A stretch of 64,000 nt of DNA from Chryseomonas sp014190935 (GCF_014190935.1 NZ_JACHVV010000002.1:806001-870000); one strand, 5' to 3'. Positions 39,076-48,995 are shown, counted from the first letter of the stretch. A program made the numbers and translations. Notes: generated by a model not told the origin, from the sequence alone.

Positions 39076-39858
39076 ATGACCGTCATCCTCAAGACCCCTG
39101 AAGACATCGCCAAGATGCGCATCGCCGGCCAACTGGCCGCCGAAGTGCTCGAAATGCTGGACGAACACGTGCGTCCCGGCATCACCACCGAAGAACTGGA
39201 TCGGCTGGCCCATGACTACATCGTCAACGTGCAGCAGGCCATCCCCGCCCCGCTGAACTACAAGGGCTATCCGAAATCCATCTGCACCTCGCTGAACCAC
39301 GTGGTCTGCCACGGCATTCCCAATGACAAGCCGCTCAAGAGCGGCGACATCATGAACGTGGACATCACCGTCATCAAAGACGGCTACCACGGCGACACCA
39401 GCAAGATGTACCTGGTGGGCGACGTGCCCGAGTGGGCCGACCGGCTCTGCCAGGTCACCCAGGAATGCCTCTACAAGGGCATCGACCTAGTGCGCCCAGG
39501 CGCGCGCCTGGGCGATATCGGCGAGGTCATCCAGAAGCACGCCGAGAAGAACGGCTTCTCGGTGGTTCGCGAATACTGCGGCCACGGGATCGGCAAGGGC
39601 TTCCACGAGGAGCCGCAGGTGGTGCACTACGGCCGGGCCGGCACGGGCCTCGAGCTACAGGCCGGGATGATCTTCACCATCGAGCCGATGATCAACCAGG
39701 GCCGCTACGAGACCCGCCTGCTGGGCGATGGCTGGACCGCCATCACCAAGGACCGCAAGCTGTCCGCGCAGTGGGAACACACGGTGCTGGTCACCGAAGC
39801 GGGTTACGAGATCCTGACCCTGCGAAAGGACGAAACCTTTCCCCGCGTTTCTGCGTGA
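39076..39858 (+). CDS. map: Methionine aminopeptidase, type I
   Basis: A 260-residue metallopeptidase that removes the initiator methionine. The five metal ligands are Asp96, Asp107, His170, Glu203 and Glu234, with His79 in the active site; these match E. coli numbering plus or minus one. It is divergent from rpsB, a common bacterial arrangement, and 10 bp ahead of glnD. Confidence 0.98.
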   Translation: MTVILKTPEDIAKMRIAGQLAAEVLEMLDEHVRPGITTEELDRLAHDYIVNVQQAIPAPLNYKGYPKSICTSLNHVVCHGIPNDKPLKSGDIMNVDITVIKDGYHGDTSKMYLVGDVPEWADRLCQVTQECLYKGIDLVRPGARLGDIGEVIQKHAEKNGFSVVREYCGHGIGKGFHEEPQVVHYGRAGTGLELQAGMIFTIEPMINQGRYETRLLGDGWTAITKDRKLSAQWEHTVLVTEAGYEILTLRKDETFPRVSA

Positions 39859-39868
39859 GTGAGCGCCC

Positions 39869-42571
39869 ATGCCCCAGGTCGATTCGGAGTTGTTCGACGC
39901 CGGCCAGTTCCAGGCTGAGCTTTCTCTGAAAGCCAGCCCCCTCGCGGCCTTCAAGAAATTCATCCGGGCCGCGAACGCCACCCTCGATGCCCGCTTCATG
40001 GCGGGCCGCAGCGTGCGCCGGCTGGTCGAGGACCGCGCCTGGTTCATCGACCAGATGCTGATCGCCGCCTGGAATCGCTTCAGCTGGCCGGATGACGGCA
40101 TCGCCCTGCTCGCGGTGGGCGGCTATGGTCGCGGCGAACTGCATCCGCATTCGGACATCGACTTGCTGATCCTGCTGGCCGAAGAGGAACAGGAACGCTT
40201 CCGCGAATCCATCGAGGGTTTCCTGACCCTGCTGTGGGACGTGGGCCTGGCCGTGGGGCAGAGCGTCAGATCCCTGCGCGAATGCACCACCGAGGCGCTG
40301 GCCGACCTGACGGTGATCACCAACCTGATGGAAAGCCGTACCCTCGCCGGCCCCGAGCACCTGCGTCAGGCGATGCTGGCGGCCACGAGTGTCGAGCACC
40401 TCTGGCCGGGACGCGCCTTCTATCTGGCCAAGCGTGCCGAGCAGAGTGCGCGGCACGCCAAGTACAACGACACCGAATACAACCTGGAACCCAACGTGAA
40501 GGGCTCGCCCGGCGGCTTGCGCGACATCCAGACGCTGCTGTGGATCGCCCGGCGGCAGTTCGGCACCCTCAACCTGCAGGCGCTGGTCGGCCAGGGCTTC
40601 CTGACCGAAAGCGAATGCAGCCTGCTGATCTCGGCGCAGGAATACCTGTGGAAGGTCCGTTATGCCCTGCACATGCTGGCCGGGCGCGCCGAGGATCGGC
40701 TGCTGTTCGACCACCAGCGGCGCATCGCCAGCCTGCTCGGCTACGAGGACAACGACGCCAAGCTGGCGGTAGAACGCTTCATGCAGAAGTACTACCGGGT
40801 GGTGATGGACGTCTCCCAGCTCAGCGATGTGGTCATGCAGCACTTCGAGGAAGTGAATCTGCGCGACGAGCAGGTGCCGGCCGCGGTGACTCCGCTCAAC
40901 AACAGATTCCAGATCCGCAACGGTTACCTGGAGGTGGTGCACCCCCAGGTATTCCTGCGCACCCCCTTCGCGCTGATGGAGCTGTTCGTGCTGCTGGCAC
41001 AGAATCCGGCGATCAAGGGGCCCAGTGCCGGTACTATCCGCCTGCTGCGCGACAGCCGTCACCTCATCGACGACGCCTTTCGCCAGGACATCCGCAACAC
41101 CAGCCTGTTCATCGAACTGCTCAAGAGCGAATCCGGCATCCATCGCAACCTGCGCCGGATGAATCGCTACGGCCTGCTGGGGCTCTACCTGCCCGAGTTC
41201 GGCCAGATCGTCGGCCAGATGCAGCATGACCTCTTCCACATCTATACGGTGGACGCCCACACCCTCAATCTCATCAAGCACCTGCGCAAGATGAGCTACG
41301 ACGTCCTGGCGGAGAAATATCCGTTGGCGACGCGGGTGATCCACAAGCTGCCCAAGCCGGAGCTGATCTACATCGCCGGTCTCTACCACGATATCGCCAA
41401 GGGCCGGGGTGGCGATCACTCGGAACTGGGCGCGGAAGACGTCGAAGCCTTCGGTCGCCGTCACCAATTGCCGGAGTGGGACACCCGCCTGGTCAGCTGG
41501 CTGGTGCGCAATCACCTGGTGATGTCCACCACCGCCCAGCGCAAGGATCTTTCCGACCCCCAGGTGATCCACGATTTCGCCCTGACGGTCGGTGATCACA
41601 CCCACCTGGACTATCTGTACGTCCTCACCGTGGCCGACATCACCGCGACCAATCCGTCGCTGTGGAATTCCTGGCGCGCGACCCTGCTGCGCCAGCTCTA
41701 CACCGAGACCAAGCGCGCCCTGCGTCGCGGCCTGGAGAATCCGGTCAATCGCGAAGAGCAGATCCGCAGCACCCAGCAATCGGCGCTGGACACCCTGATG
41801 CGTCGCGGTATCGATGCCGATGACGCCGAGCAGCTCTGGTCGCAGCTGGGCGACACCTATTTCCTGCGGCATACCGCACTGGACGTCGCCTGGCACACCG
41901 AGGCCATCCTCGGCCACGGCGATACCGCCGAGCCGCTGGTGCTGATCCGCGAGACCACCCAGCGCGATTCCGAAGGCGGCACCCAGATCTTCATCTATGC
42001 CGCGGACCAGCACGACTTCTTCGCGGTGACCGTGGCGGTGATGGACCAGCTCAACCTAAACATTCAGGACGCGCGCATCATCACCTCCAGCAGCCAGTTC
42101 ACCCTGGACACCTACATCGTGCTGGATACCGATGGCGGCTCGATCGGCAACAATCCCGCGCGCATCGCCCAGATCCGTGCCGGCCTGATCGAGGCGCTCA
42201 AGCATCCCGAAGAATACCCAAGCATCATCAACCGCCGCGTGACCCGCCAGCTCAAGCATTTCGCCTTCTCGCCCCAGGTGAACATCTACACCGACACCAC
42301 ACGTTCGGCGAGCCTGATCGAACTGACGGCACCGGATCGACCCGGCCTGCTGGCGCGGGTGGGGCGGATCTTCCTCGACTTCGACCTGTCCGTGCTCAAC
42401 GCCAAGATCGCCACCCTCGGCGAACGCGTGGAAGACGTCTTCTACGTTACCGACGCCGAGGGTCGTCCGCTGGCCGATCCCGGCCTGTGCAGCGCCCTGC
42501 AGCAGGCCCTGATCAAACAGCTGCGCGAGCCGGACAGCCAGACGCCGCCGCTCAGTCGCATCAGCATCTAG
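39869..42571 (+). CDS. glnD: [Protein-PII] uridylyltransferase / uridylyl-removing enzyme GlnD
   Basis: A 900-residue bifunctional nitrogen sensor that uridylylates PII when glutamine is low and removes UMP when it is high. The nucleotidyltransferase motif GGYGRGELHPHSDIDLL has Asp96 and Asp98; an HD phosphohydrolase domain lies around residues 450-590 (YHDIAKGRGGDHSELG at about 503); two ACT glutamine-sensing domains sit near 700-780 and 810-890. It works upstream of the NtrBC and glutamine synthetase circuit. dapC follows after 39 bp. Confidence 0.98.
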   Translation: MPQVDSELFDAGQFQAELSLKASPLAAFKKFIRAANATLDARFMAGRSVRRLVEDRAWFIDQMLIAAWNRFSWPDDGIALLAVGGYGRGELHPHSDIDLLILLAEEEQERFRESIEGFLTLLWDVGLAVGQSVRSLRECTTEALADLTVITNLMESRTLAGPEHLRQAMLAATSVEHLWPGRAFYLAKRAEQSARHAKYNDTEYNLEPNVKGSPGGLRDIQTLLWIARRQFGTLNLQALVGQGFLTESECSLLISAQEYLWKVRYALHMLAGRAEDRLLFDHQRRIASLLGYEDNDAKLAVERFMQKYYRVVMDVSQLSDVVMQHFEEVNLRDEQVPAAVTPLNNRFQIRNGYLEVVHPQVFLRTPFALMELFVLLAQNPAIKGPSAGTIRLLRDSRHLIDDAFRQDIRNTSLFIELLKSESGIHRNLRRMNRYGLLGLYLPEFGQIVGQMQHDLFHIYTVDAHTLNLIKHLRKMSYDVLAEKYPLATRVIHKLPKPELIYIAGLYHDIAKGRGGDHSELGAEDVEAFGRRHQLPEWDTRLVSWLVRNHLVMSTTAQRKDLSDPQVIHDFALTVGDHTHLDYLYVLTVADITATNPSLWNSWRATLLRQLYTETKRALRRGLENPVNREEQIRSTQQSALDTLMRRGIDADDAEQLWSQLGDTYFLRHTALDVAWHTEAILGHGDTAEPLVLIRETTQRDSEGGTQIFIYAADQHDFFAVTVAVMDQLNLNIQDARIITSSSQFTLDTYIVLDTDGGSIGNNPARIAQIRAGLIEALKHPEEYPSIINRRVTRQLKHFAFSPQVNIYTDTTRSASLIELTAPDRPGLLARVGRIFLDFDLSVLNAKIATLGERVEDVFYVTDAEGRPLADPGLCSALQQALIKQLREPDSQTPPLSRISI

Positions 42572-42610
42572 CTCCCTGATCTAACGCCTCGAACGAAGGA
42601 CCACCCGACG

Positions 42611-43804
42611 ATGAATCCCACCCTCGACCTGCTGCAGCCCTATCCGTTCGAGAAGCTCCGTGCCCTCCTCGCTGGCGTGACCCCGCCGGCGGCGCTCAAG
42701 CCGATCCCGTTGTCGATCGGCGAGCCCAAGCACCCGTCACCGGCCTTCGTCGCCGAGGCCCTGACCGCCAACCTGGATCAGCTGGCGGTCTACCCGACCA
42801 CCCTCGGCATCGCCGAGTTGCGCGAGGCCATCGCCGCCTGGGCCGGCCAGCGCTTCGGCGTACCCGCGGGCTGGCTGGACCCGGCGCGTCACGTGCTGCC
42901 GGTGACCGGTACCCGGGAGGCGCTGTTCTCCTTTACCCAGGCGGTGGTGGATCGCAGCCAGGCGGGCCTGGTGCTGAGTCCCAACCCCTTCTATCAGATC
43001 TACGAAGGCGCGGCCCTGCTCGCCGGTGCCGAGCCCCACTACCTGCCGTGCCTGGCGGACAAGGGCTTCAATCCCGATTTCGACAGCGTGCCGGACGAGG
43101 TCTGGCAGCGCTGCCAGCTGCTGTTCCTGTGCTCGCCCGGCAATCCCACCGGTGCCCTGCTGCCGGTGGCGACGCTGAAAAAGCTCATCGCCCTGGCCGA
43201 CCGGCACGACTTCGTGATCGCCGCCGACGAATGCTACAGCGAACTCTACTTCGACGAAGCCAGCCCGCCGCCTGGCCTGCTCACCGCCTGCGCCGAACTG
43301 GGCCGCAGCGACTTCGCCCGCTGCGTGGTCTTCCACAGCCTGTCCAAGCGCTCCAACCTGCCGGGCATGAGATCGGGTTTCGTCGCCGGCGATGCCGCCA
43401 TTCTCAAGCGCTTCCTGCTCTATCGCACCTACCACGGTTGCGCCATGCCGGTGCAGGTGCAAAAGGCCAGCGCCGTGGCCTGGCGCGACGAGGCCCATGT
43501 CCGTGAGAACCGCGAGCTCTATCGGCAGAAGTTCGCCGCCGTGCTGGATATCCTGCAGGGCAGCCTGGAGGTGACGCTGCCGGATGGCGGTTTCTACCTC
43601 TGGGCCAGGACGCCGGGCGATGACGAAGCCTTCGCCCGCGACCTGTACGCCCGCGAACACGTGACCGTGGTACCGGGCTCCTACCTGTCGCGCGAAGTCG
43701 CGGGCGTCAATCCGGGCGCCGGACGCATCCGCATGGCGCTGGTCGCGCCTCTGGCCGAATGCGTGGAAGCAGCGGAGCGCATCCGCCGCTTCTGCCAGGG
43801 CTAG
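42611..43804 (+). CDS. dapC: Succinyldiaminopimelate transaminase
   Basis: A 397-residue class I/II PLP aminotransferase. The PLP lysine is Lys246 in HSLSKRSNLPG, and the ligand motifs CSPGNPTG and DECYSELYF are present. Similarity along the whole length to the Pseudomonas DapC next to glnD supports the specific assignment to lysine/diaminopimelate synthesis; other close aminotransferases cannot be ruled out by motif alone. Its stop shares a CTAG with the convergent antiporter gene. Confidence 0.92.
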   Translation: MNPTLDLLQPYPFEKLRALLAGVTPPAALKPIPLSIGEPKHPSPAFVAEALTANLDQLAVYPTTLGIAELREAIAAWAGQRFGVPAGWLDPARHVLPVTGTREALFSFTQAVVDRSQAGLVLSPNPFYQIYEGAALLAGAEPHYLPCLADKGFNPDFDSVPDEVWQRCQLLFLCSPGNPTGALLPVATLKKLIALADRHDFVIAADECYSELYFDEASPPPGLLTACAELGRSDFARCVVFHSLSKRSNLPGMRSGFVAGDAAILKRFLLYRTYHGCAMPVQVQKASAVAWRDEAHVRENRELYRQKFAAVLDILQGSLEVTLPDGGFYLWARTPGDDEAFARDLYAREHVTVVPGSYLSREVAGVNPGAGRIRMALVAPLAECVEAAERIRRFCQG

Positions 43805-45435
43805 CGGTTGCCCTGATCGCGCATCAGCGCGGTCTCCTGGATGTCCAGCTCTCGCAGGAATTCAGTGACCACCAGGTCATCGATCACGCCGGCGATTCGA
43901 AGTCGATAGAGTTCTCGGCGCTGGGCGCGGATGGCGAGCAGGCGCAACTCGCCATCCAGGGTGTCCCTCAGTCGCGCCAGGGAGCGGGCATCCTCGCTGT
44001 CATCGGCGGAACTCAGTTCGTCACGGAATTCGGCGATGATGCCGGCCTTGATCTCGGCCTGCAGCGCCGCCCGCGCCGGCTCGTCGGCTTCGTTCGATTC
44101 CACGTCTTCCAGCGCCGTGATGGCGGCCCGGGCGGCGTTGATCCGCACCTCGCAACGCTCCCGCTCCAGCAGGTCGTTGGATTGCTCCGGCAAGCGCGCC
44201 AGCAGCAACGGGATACCGATGCTCGCCACCACCAGTGACAGCAGGATCACGCCCGCGGCGATGAATACCAGGATGTCCCTCAGGGGAAAGGGCGTGCCAT
44301 CCGAGAGCAGCAGCGGCAGCGACAACACACCGGCCAGGGTCACGGCGCCGCGCACCCCGCTGAGGGAGGCGATGGCGGCGATCAGGCGGGGGTCGCCCGC
44401 GATGGTGATGGGCCCGCTGCCAGGCTGGGTCAGGTGCCAATAGCCGAGGATGACGCCGAAGCGAATGGCCATGATCACCAGATAGGCACCCAGCACATAG
44501 AGCGTCAGCCAGCCCGCGGCGGGCCAGAGCGCCTGGGAGGCTGGCAGCGCGGCCGCCAGGATGTCGGGCAGTTGCAGACCCAGGATCAGGAACACCAGGC
44601 CGTTGAAGGCGAATTCCACCAGCCCCCAGACGCTGTGATTGAGCAGGCGGGTAGCGGTCTGGCGGGGCAGCATGTCGACCCGGCTCTGCATCATCCCGGC
44701 GGCCACGGCAGACAGGATGCCGGAAACGCCCAGGCGCTCCGCCAGCACGTAGGCGGCGAAGGGCAGCAACAACATGAACACGACATGGGGCGCGGCGTCG
44801 CTCCAGCCGCGCTTCACTACCATCCAGGCGCGCGCCCGACCGACCAGCCAGCTCAGCACCCCGCCGACCAGCACGCCGCCCACCGCGACGATGACGAATT
44901 CCAGACTGGCCTGGCTCAGCGAAAAGGCGCCGGTCAAGGCGGCCGCCACGGCGAACTTGAAGGTCACCAGACCCGAGGCATCGTTGAGCAGGGCCTCGCC
45001 CTGGATCACGTGCAGCAGGGCGCTGGGCAGCCGGCCACGGACGATGCTGGAGACCGCCACGGCATCGGTGGGCGACAGCACCGCCGCCAGGGCGAAGGCC
45101 ACCGCCCAGGGCAGGTGCAGCATCAGGTGCAGGAACCAGCCGGCGCCCAGCACCGTGAGGAATACCAGGCCGAAGGCCAGGACGAAGATCGGTCGGCGCA
45201 GGCGCCAGAACTCCCGCTTGGGCATGCGCCAGCCATCGGAGAACAGCAGCGCCGGGATGAACAGCAGCAGGAAGAGTTCCGGGTCCAGGGCGACATGCAG
45301 CCCCAGGGTGGGCCAGGCGAGCAAGGCGCCGACCACCACCTGGATCAGCGGCAGCGGGATGGGAATCAGATGGGCGCCGAGACGGGTGGCACCCACCATC
45401 AGCAGGAGGATCAGAGCGGTATAGAGAATCTGCAC
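43801..45435 (-). CDS. CPA1-family Na+/H+ antiporter
   Basis: A 544-residue membrane protein with about 12 hydrophobic segments (residues 1-415) and a charged cytoplasmic tail (about 420-544). The CPA1 ion-site motifs SPTDAVAVSSI and EALLNDASGLV are conserved, which suggests sodium or potassium for proton exchange and pH homeostasis. The start is a GTG at 45435. It converges with dapC with a 4-bp overlap. It resembles the antiporter after dapC in P. aeruginosa (PA3660 as I remember). Confidence 0.9.
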   Translation of the reverse strand: MQILYTALILLLMVGATRLGAHLIPIPLPLIQVVVGALLAWPTLGLHVALDPELFLLLFIPALLFSDGWRMPKREFWRLRRPIFVLAFGLVFLTVLGAGWFLHLMLHLPWAVAFALAAVLSPTDAVAVSSIVRGRLPSALLHVIQGEALLNDASGLVTFKFAVAAALTGAFSLSQASLEFVIVAVGGVLVGGVLSWLVGRARAWMVVKRGWSDAAPHVVFMLLLPFAAYVLAERLGVSGILSAVAAGMMQSRVDMLPRQTATRLLNHSVWGLVEFAFNGLVFLILGLQLPDILAAALPASQALWPAAGWLTLYVLGAYLVIMAIRFGVILGYWHLTQPGSGPITIAGDPRLIAAIASLSGVRGAVTLAGVLSLPLLLSDGTPFPLRDILVFIAAGVILLSLVVASIGIPLLLARLPEQSNDLLERERCEVRINAARAAITALEDVESNEADEPARAALQAEIKAGIIAEFRDELSSADDSEDARSLARLRDTLDGELRLLAIRAQRRELYRLRIAGVIDDLVVTEFLRELDIQETALMRDQGNR

Positions 45436-45646
45436 GGTGGTCTCGTGGTCAGGGCACCGGTCGCGGTACCAGATACAGGAGATGCATCCCGCGGGAGTGG
45501 GGACACGTCGACCTCGAGTTGTTGGGACTGATGTCCCCGGATTTGGTTTTACCCAAACTTTACCCGCGTCGATCTAGGCGACTCGCCGCCCTTGCGGTCT
45601 GATAGACATACCCGGTTTCATTTCCCCGGGCTGCAGGAGAATGATC

Positions 45647-45961
45647 ATGCTACGTCGCATCACTCAAGTCGTGGTGCTTGCCGGTTGCCTCGCCATCGCC
45701 GGTCAGGCGTCCGCCCACGGTCGTGGCCCCGGTCCGGCCTTCCTTGGTGCCGTGGTGGGCGCCGTGGTCGGCGGAGCCATCGTCTCCCATTCCTACGCCC
45801 GCGAGCCGGTCTATGTCGAAGGGCCACCGCCGCCGCCCCCGCCGCGCGTGGTCTACTACGAACCGGCACCGGTCTACGAATACCGCGTGGTGGAGCCGCG
45901 CCCCGTGTATTACGGCCCGCCGCCCGGCGCCTACTACTACGGCCCGCCCCCGCGCTGGTAA
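45647..45961 (+). CDS. Small secreted glycine-zipper, Pro/Tyr-rich protein of unknown function
   Basis: A 104-residue protein. AGGAGA lies 6 nt before the ATG at 45647; an ATG at 45641 abuts it and is less likely. It has a signal peptide (VVVLAGCLAIAGQASA, cleavage near residue 22; the Cys is not in a clear lipobox), a glycine-zipper-like segment (GAVVGAVVGGAIV), and a C-terminal part rich in Pro and Tyr (PPPPPPPRVVYYEPAPVY and similar). Such small proteins are common but uncharacterised in Pseudomonas. It stands between the antiporter and a bidirectional terminator. Confidence 0.75.
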   Translation: MLRRITQVVVLAGCLAIAGQASAHGRGPGPAFLGAVVGAVVGGAIVSHSYAREPVYVEGPPPPPPPRVVYYEPAPVYEYRVVEPRPVYYGPPPGAYYYGPPPRW

Positions 45962-45970
45962 GGGCCCATG

Positions 45971-45998
45971 AAAAAACCCGCCGAGAGGCGGGTTTTTT
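45971..45998. terminator. Bidirectional intrinsic terminator
   Basis: aaaaaacccgcc-gaga-ggcgggtttttt: 12-bp perfect arms with A/T runs on both sides, 9 bp after the small gene on plus and 14 bp after cysNC on minus. It serves both converging genes. Confidence 0.93.
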
Positions 45999-46012
45999 CA
46001 TGGCTGAACGCC

Positions 46013-47911
46013 CTAGATCACCTGACGCCGACGCAGGACGTCGAGGATCTGCTGGACGCCCTCCTCCACCGACAGCTCCTCGGTGTCGATCACCAGATCG
46101 GCGTCTTCCGGGGCGTCGTAGGCGAAGGACAGGCCCGGGATGTTGTCACCACCGGCCGCATAGAGTCCCTGGGGATCGCGCTCGGCACAGGCCTTGGGCG
46201 ACGCCTTGACATGCACGGTCAGCAGACGCTCGGCGCCGATCAGCGCCTGGGCCTGGGCCCGGCCCTCGGCATCCGGCGCAACGAAGGCGGCCAGGGCGAT
46301 CAGGCCGGCCTCGTTGAACTGGCGGGCCACCTGGGCGGCGCGCAACCAGTTCTCGCGACGACCGGCGCGATCCTGCGGCAGACCCTTGTTCAGGTCGTGG
46401 CGCAGATTCTGGCCGTCCAGCACGAAGACCGCACGACCGGCATCGAACAGCCGGCGCTCCAGGGCATAGGCCAGAGTGGTCTTGCCGGCACCGGAGAGAC
46501 CGGTGAAGAGCACCGTGGTGGGCTGCTGACCGAAACGGGCCGACCGCTCGCTGGTGGCGACGTGCAACTGATGCGCGCCCTGGCCGTGACCGGTAGCGTC
46601 CACCGGTTCGGCGATGATCATGCCGGCACCCACGGTGCCGTTGGTCAGGCGGTCGATGACGATGAAGGCGCCGGTGGTGCGGTTGACGCCATAGCCGTCC
46701 AGGGCGATGGCGGCATCCAGGGCCACCCTGACCCGGCCGATCTCGTTGAGCTTGAGTTCGCTGGCAGCGCCGTGCTCCAGGGTGTTGACGTCCACCGTGT
46801 GCACGATGCTCGGCAGCGAACCCGGCACATAGCTGGTGGCGCGCTTGATGTCGTACTTCTTGCCAGGGCGCATGGGCTCCTCGGCCATCCACACCAGCAT
46901 GGCCTCGAAGCTGTCGGTCACCTGCGGCCGATTGTCGGCATGCACCAGGACATCGCCGCGGGAGATGTCGATCTCGTCTTCCATGGTAAGGGTCACCGCC
47001 TGGCCAGGACCCGCCTGCTCCAGCTCGCCTTCGTAGGTAACGATGGACTTGACCCGGCTGCCCTTGCCCGACGGCAGGACCACCACGGCATCGCCCTTGG
47101 TGACCACGCCCGAGGCCAGGGTCCCGGCGAAGCCACGGAAGTTGAGGTTGGGCCGGTTGACGTACTGCACCGGAAAGCGCAGGTCGTCCAGGTTGCGATC
47201 CGCGGCGATCTCGACGGTCTCGAGGATCTCCATCAGCGGCTTGCCGCTGTACCAGGGCGTCTGCTCGCTGCGGTTGACCACGTTGTCGCCCTTGAGCGCC
47301 GACATGGGCACGAAATGGATGTCCCTGGCGTTCAGGTCGATGCGCTGGGCGAAGGCCAGGTAGTCGTCCTTGATGCGCTCGAACACCGCCTCGTCGAAGC
47401 CCAGCAGGTCCATCTTGTTGATGGCGACCACGATGTGCTTGATGCCCAGCAGCGAGGCGATGTAGCTGTGCCGACGGGTCTGGGTCTGGATGCCGTAGCG
47501 GGCGTCGACCAGGATGATCGCCAGGTCGCAGGTGGAGGCCCCGGTGGCCATGTTGCGGGTGTACTGCTCATGGCCGGGGGTATCGGCGATGATGAATTTG
47601 CGCTTGGCGGTGGAGAAGTAGCGATAGGCCACATCGATGGTGATGCCCTGCTCGCGCTCGGCCTGCAGGCCGTCCACCAGCAGCGCCAGATCGACCTCTT
47701 CGCCGGTGGTCCCCACCTTCTTGGAATCACGGGTGATGGCTTCCAGGTGATCCTCGTAGATCATCTTGGAATCGTGCAGCAGCCGCCCGATCAGGGTGCT
47801 CTTGCCGTCGTCGACGTTGCCGCAGGTGAGAAAGCGCAGCAGCTCCTTGCGTTCGTGCTGCGCCAGGTAGGCCAGGATGTCCTGGCCGATCAGATCGGAT
47901 TGGTGCGACAT
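46013..47911 (-). CDS. cysNC: Bifunctional sulfate adenylyltransferase subunit 1 / APS kinase (CysNC fusion)
   Basis: A 632-residue fusion. The N-terminal part (about 1-430) is a GTPase of the EF-Tu type (GNVDDGKSTLIGRLL, DTPGHEQYTRN, NKMD) that powers ATP sulfurylase; the C-terminal part (about 440-632) is APS kinase with P-loop FTGLSGAGKTT. Together with CysD it makes APS and then PAPS from sulfate. The ATG at 47911 is conserved; cysD ends 1 bp upstream. Confidence 0.97.
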   Translation of the reverse strand: MSHQSDLIGQDILAYLAQHERKELLRFLTCGNVDDGKSTLIGRLLHDSKMIYEDHLEAITRDSKKVGTTGEEVDLALLVDGLQAEREQGITIDVAYRYFSTAKRKFIIADTPGHEQYTRNMATGASTCDLAIILVDARYGIQTQTRRHSYIASLLGIKHIVVAINKMDLLGFDEAVFERIKDDYLAFAQRIDLNARDIHFVPMSALKGDNVVNRSEQTPWYSGKPLMEILETVEIAADRNLDDLRFPVQYVNRPNLNFRGFAGTLASGVVTKGDAVVVLPSGKGSRVKSIVTYEGELEQAGPGQAVTLTMEDEIDISRGDVLVHADNRPQVTDSFEAMLVWMAEEPMRPGKKYDIKRATSYVPGSLPSIVHTVDVNTLEHGAASELKLNEIGRVRVALDAAIALDGYGVNRTTGAFIVIDRLTNGTVGAGMIIAEPVDATGHGQGAHQLHVATSERSARFGQQPTTVLFTGLSGAGKTTLAYALERRLFDAGRAVFVLDGQNLRHDLNKGLPQDRAGRRENWLRAAQVARQFNEAGLIALAAFVAPDAEGRAQAQALIGAERLLTVHVKASPKACAERDPQGLYAAGGDNIPGLSFAYDAPEDADLVIDTEELSVEEGVQQILDVLRRRQVI

Positions 47912-47912
47912 C

Positions 47913-48830
47913 TTAGAAATACCCCTGACGTTTCTTCTCTTCCATGGATCCGGCGCCATCGTGGTCGATGACCCGGCCCTGGCGTTCGGAGGTGCGGGTG
48001 AGCAGCATCTCCTGGATGATGTCCGTCAGCGTGGTCGCCTGAGACTCCACCGCACCGGTCAGGGGGTAGCAGCCAAGGGTACGGAAGCGCACCTGGCGCT
48101 TGTGGATGCGCGCCTTCTCCTCGGGCGAGAGGTGCTCGAGGATACGGTCGTCGTCGATCATGAGCAGGGTGCCGTTCTTCTCGATCACCTCGCGCTCGGC
48201 GGCGAAGTACAGCGGCACGATCGGGATGCCTTCGAGATAGATGTACTGCCAGATGTCCAGCTCGGTCCAGTTGGACAGCGGAAAGACACGGATCGACTCG
48301 CCCTTGTTGGTCTTGCCGTTGTAGATGTTCCACAGCTCGGGGCGCTGGTTCTTCGGGTCCCAGCGGTGCTTGCTGTCACGGAAGGAGTAGACGCGCTCCT
48401 TGGCCCGGGACTTCTCCTCGTCACGGCGGGCGCCGCCGAAGGCCGCGTCGAAGCCGTACTTGTCCAGCGCCTGCTTGAGGCCCTGGGTCTTCATGATGTC
48501 GGTATGCTTGGCGCTGCCATGGGTGAAGGGGTTGATGCCCTGGGCGACCCCTTCCGGATTCTTGTGCACCAGCAGATCGAGACCCATGTCGGCGACCATG
48601 CGATCGCGGAATTCGTACATGGCCTGGAATTTCCAGCCGGTGTCCACGTGGAGTACCGGGAACGGCAGCTTGCCGGGAAAGAAGGCCTTGCGGGCCAGGT
48701 GCAGCATCACGGCCGAGTCCTTGCCGATGGAATACAGCATGACCGGATTGTCGAACTCGGCGGCCACTTCACGGATGATGTGGATGCTTTCCGCCTCAAG
48801 CTGTTTGAGGTGCGTCTGTTTGTCGAGCAT
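47913..48830 (-). CDS. cysD: Sulfate adenylyltransferase subunit 2
   Basis: A 305-residue adenylyltransferase subunit of the PAPS-reductase-like fold. The PP-loop SIGKDSAVMLHLARKAF and motifs HVDTGWKFQAMYEFRD and GGARRDEEKSRAKER are conserved. It pairs with CysNC downstream. The 165-bp gap to the Nif3-like gene should hold its promoter, which I cannot place. Confidence 0.98.
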   Translation of the reverse strand: MLDKQTHLKQLEAESIHIIREVAAEFDNPVMLYSIGKDSAVMLHLARKAFFPGKLPFPVLHVDTGWKFQAMYEFRDRMVADMGLDLLVHKNPEGVAQGINPFTHGSAKHTDIMKTQGLKQALDKYGFDAAFGGARRDEEKSRAKERVYSFRDSKHRWDPKNQRPELWNIYNGKTNKGESIRVFPLSNWTELDIWQYIYLEGIPIVPLYFAAEREVIEKNGTLLMIDDDRILEHLSPEEKARIHKRQVRFRTLGCYPLTGAVESQATTLTDIIQEMLLTRTSERQGRVIDHDGAGSMEEKKRQGYF

Positions 48831-48995
48831 GGCTACTCACGATTGCAGAAAGGTGGCCTAGGAGATGTCCGTTGCGGCATCCAGTCGACTGGACACACCG
48901 GACGGAGCGGGCCGTGGACGAACCTCAACCTTACCATAGGCGCTGGTTATGGCCCGCCAGGCCATCTAGATCCAGAAGTTATATGCTTATGACGC

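Noticed and set aside
39791..42013. Open frame of about 740 codons antisense to glnD
   Set aside because: Shadow of a confidently assigned gene; no ribosome binding site or recognisable domain.
43801..43804. Shared CTAG forming both stop codons of dapC and the convergent antiporter gene
   Set aside because: A neat overlap, but ordinary for tightly packed convergent genes; no functional meaning is supported.
45968..47971. Open frame of about 670 codons antisense to cysNC
   Set aside because: Starts inside the terminator hairpin and mirrors cysNC; no domain.
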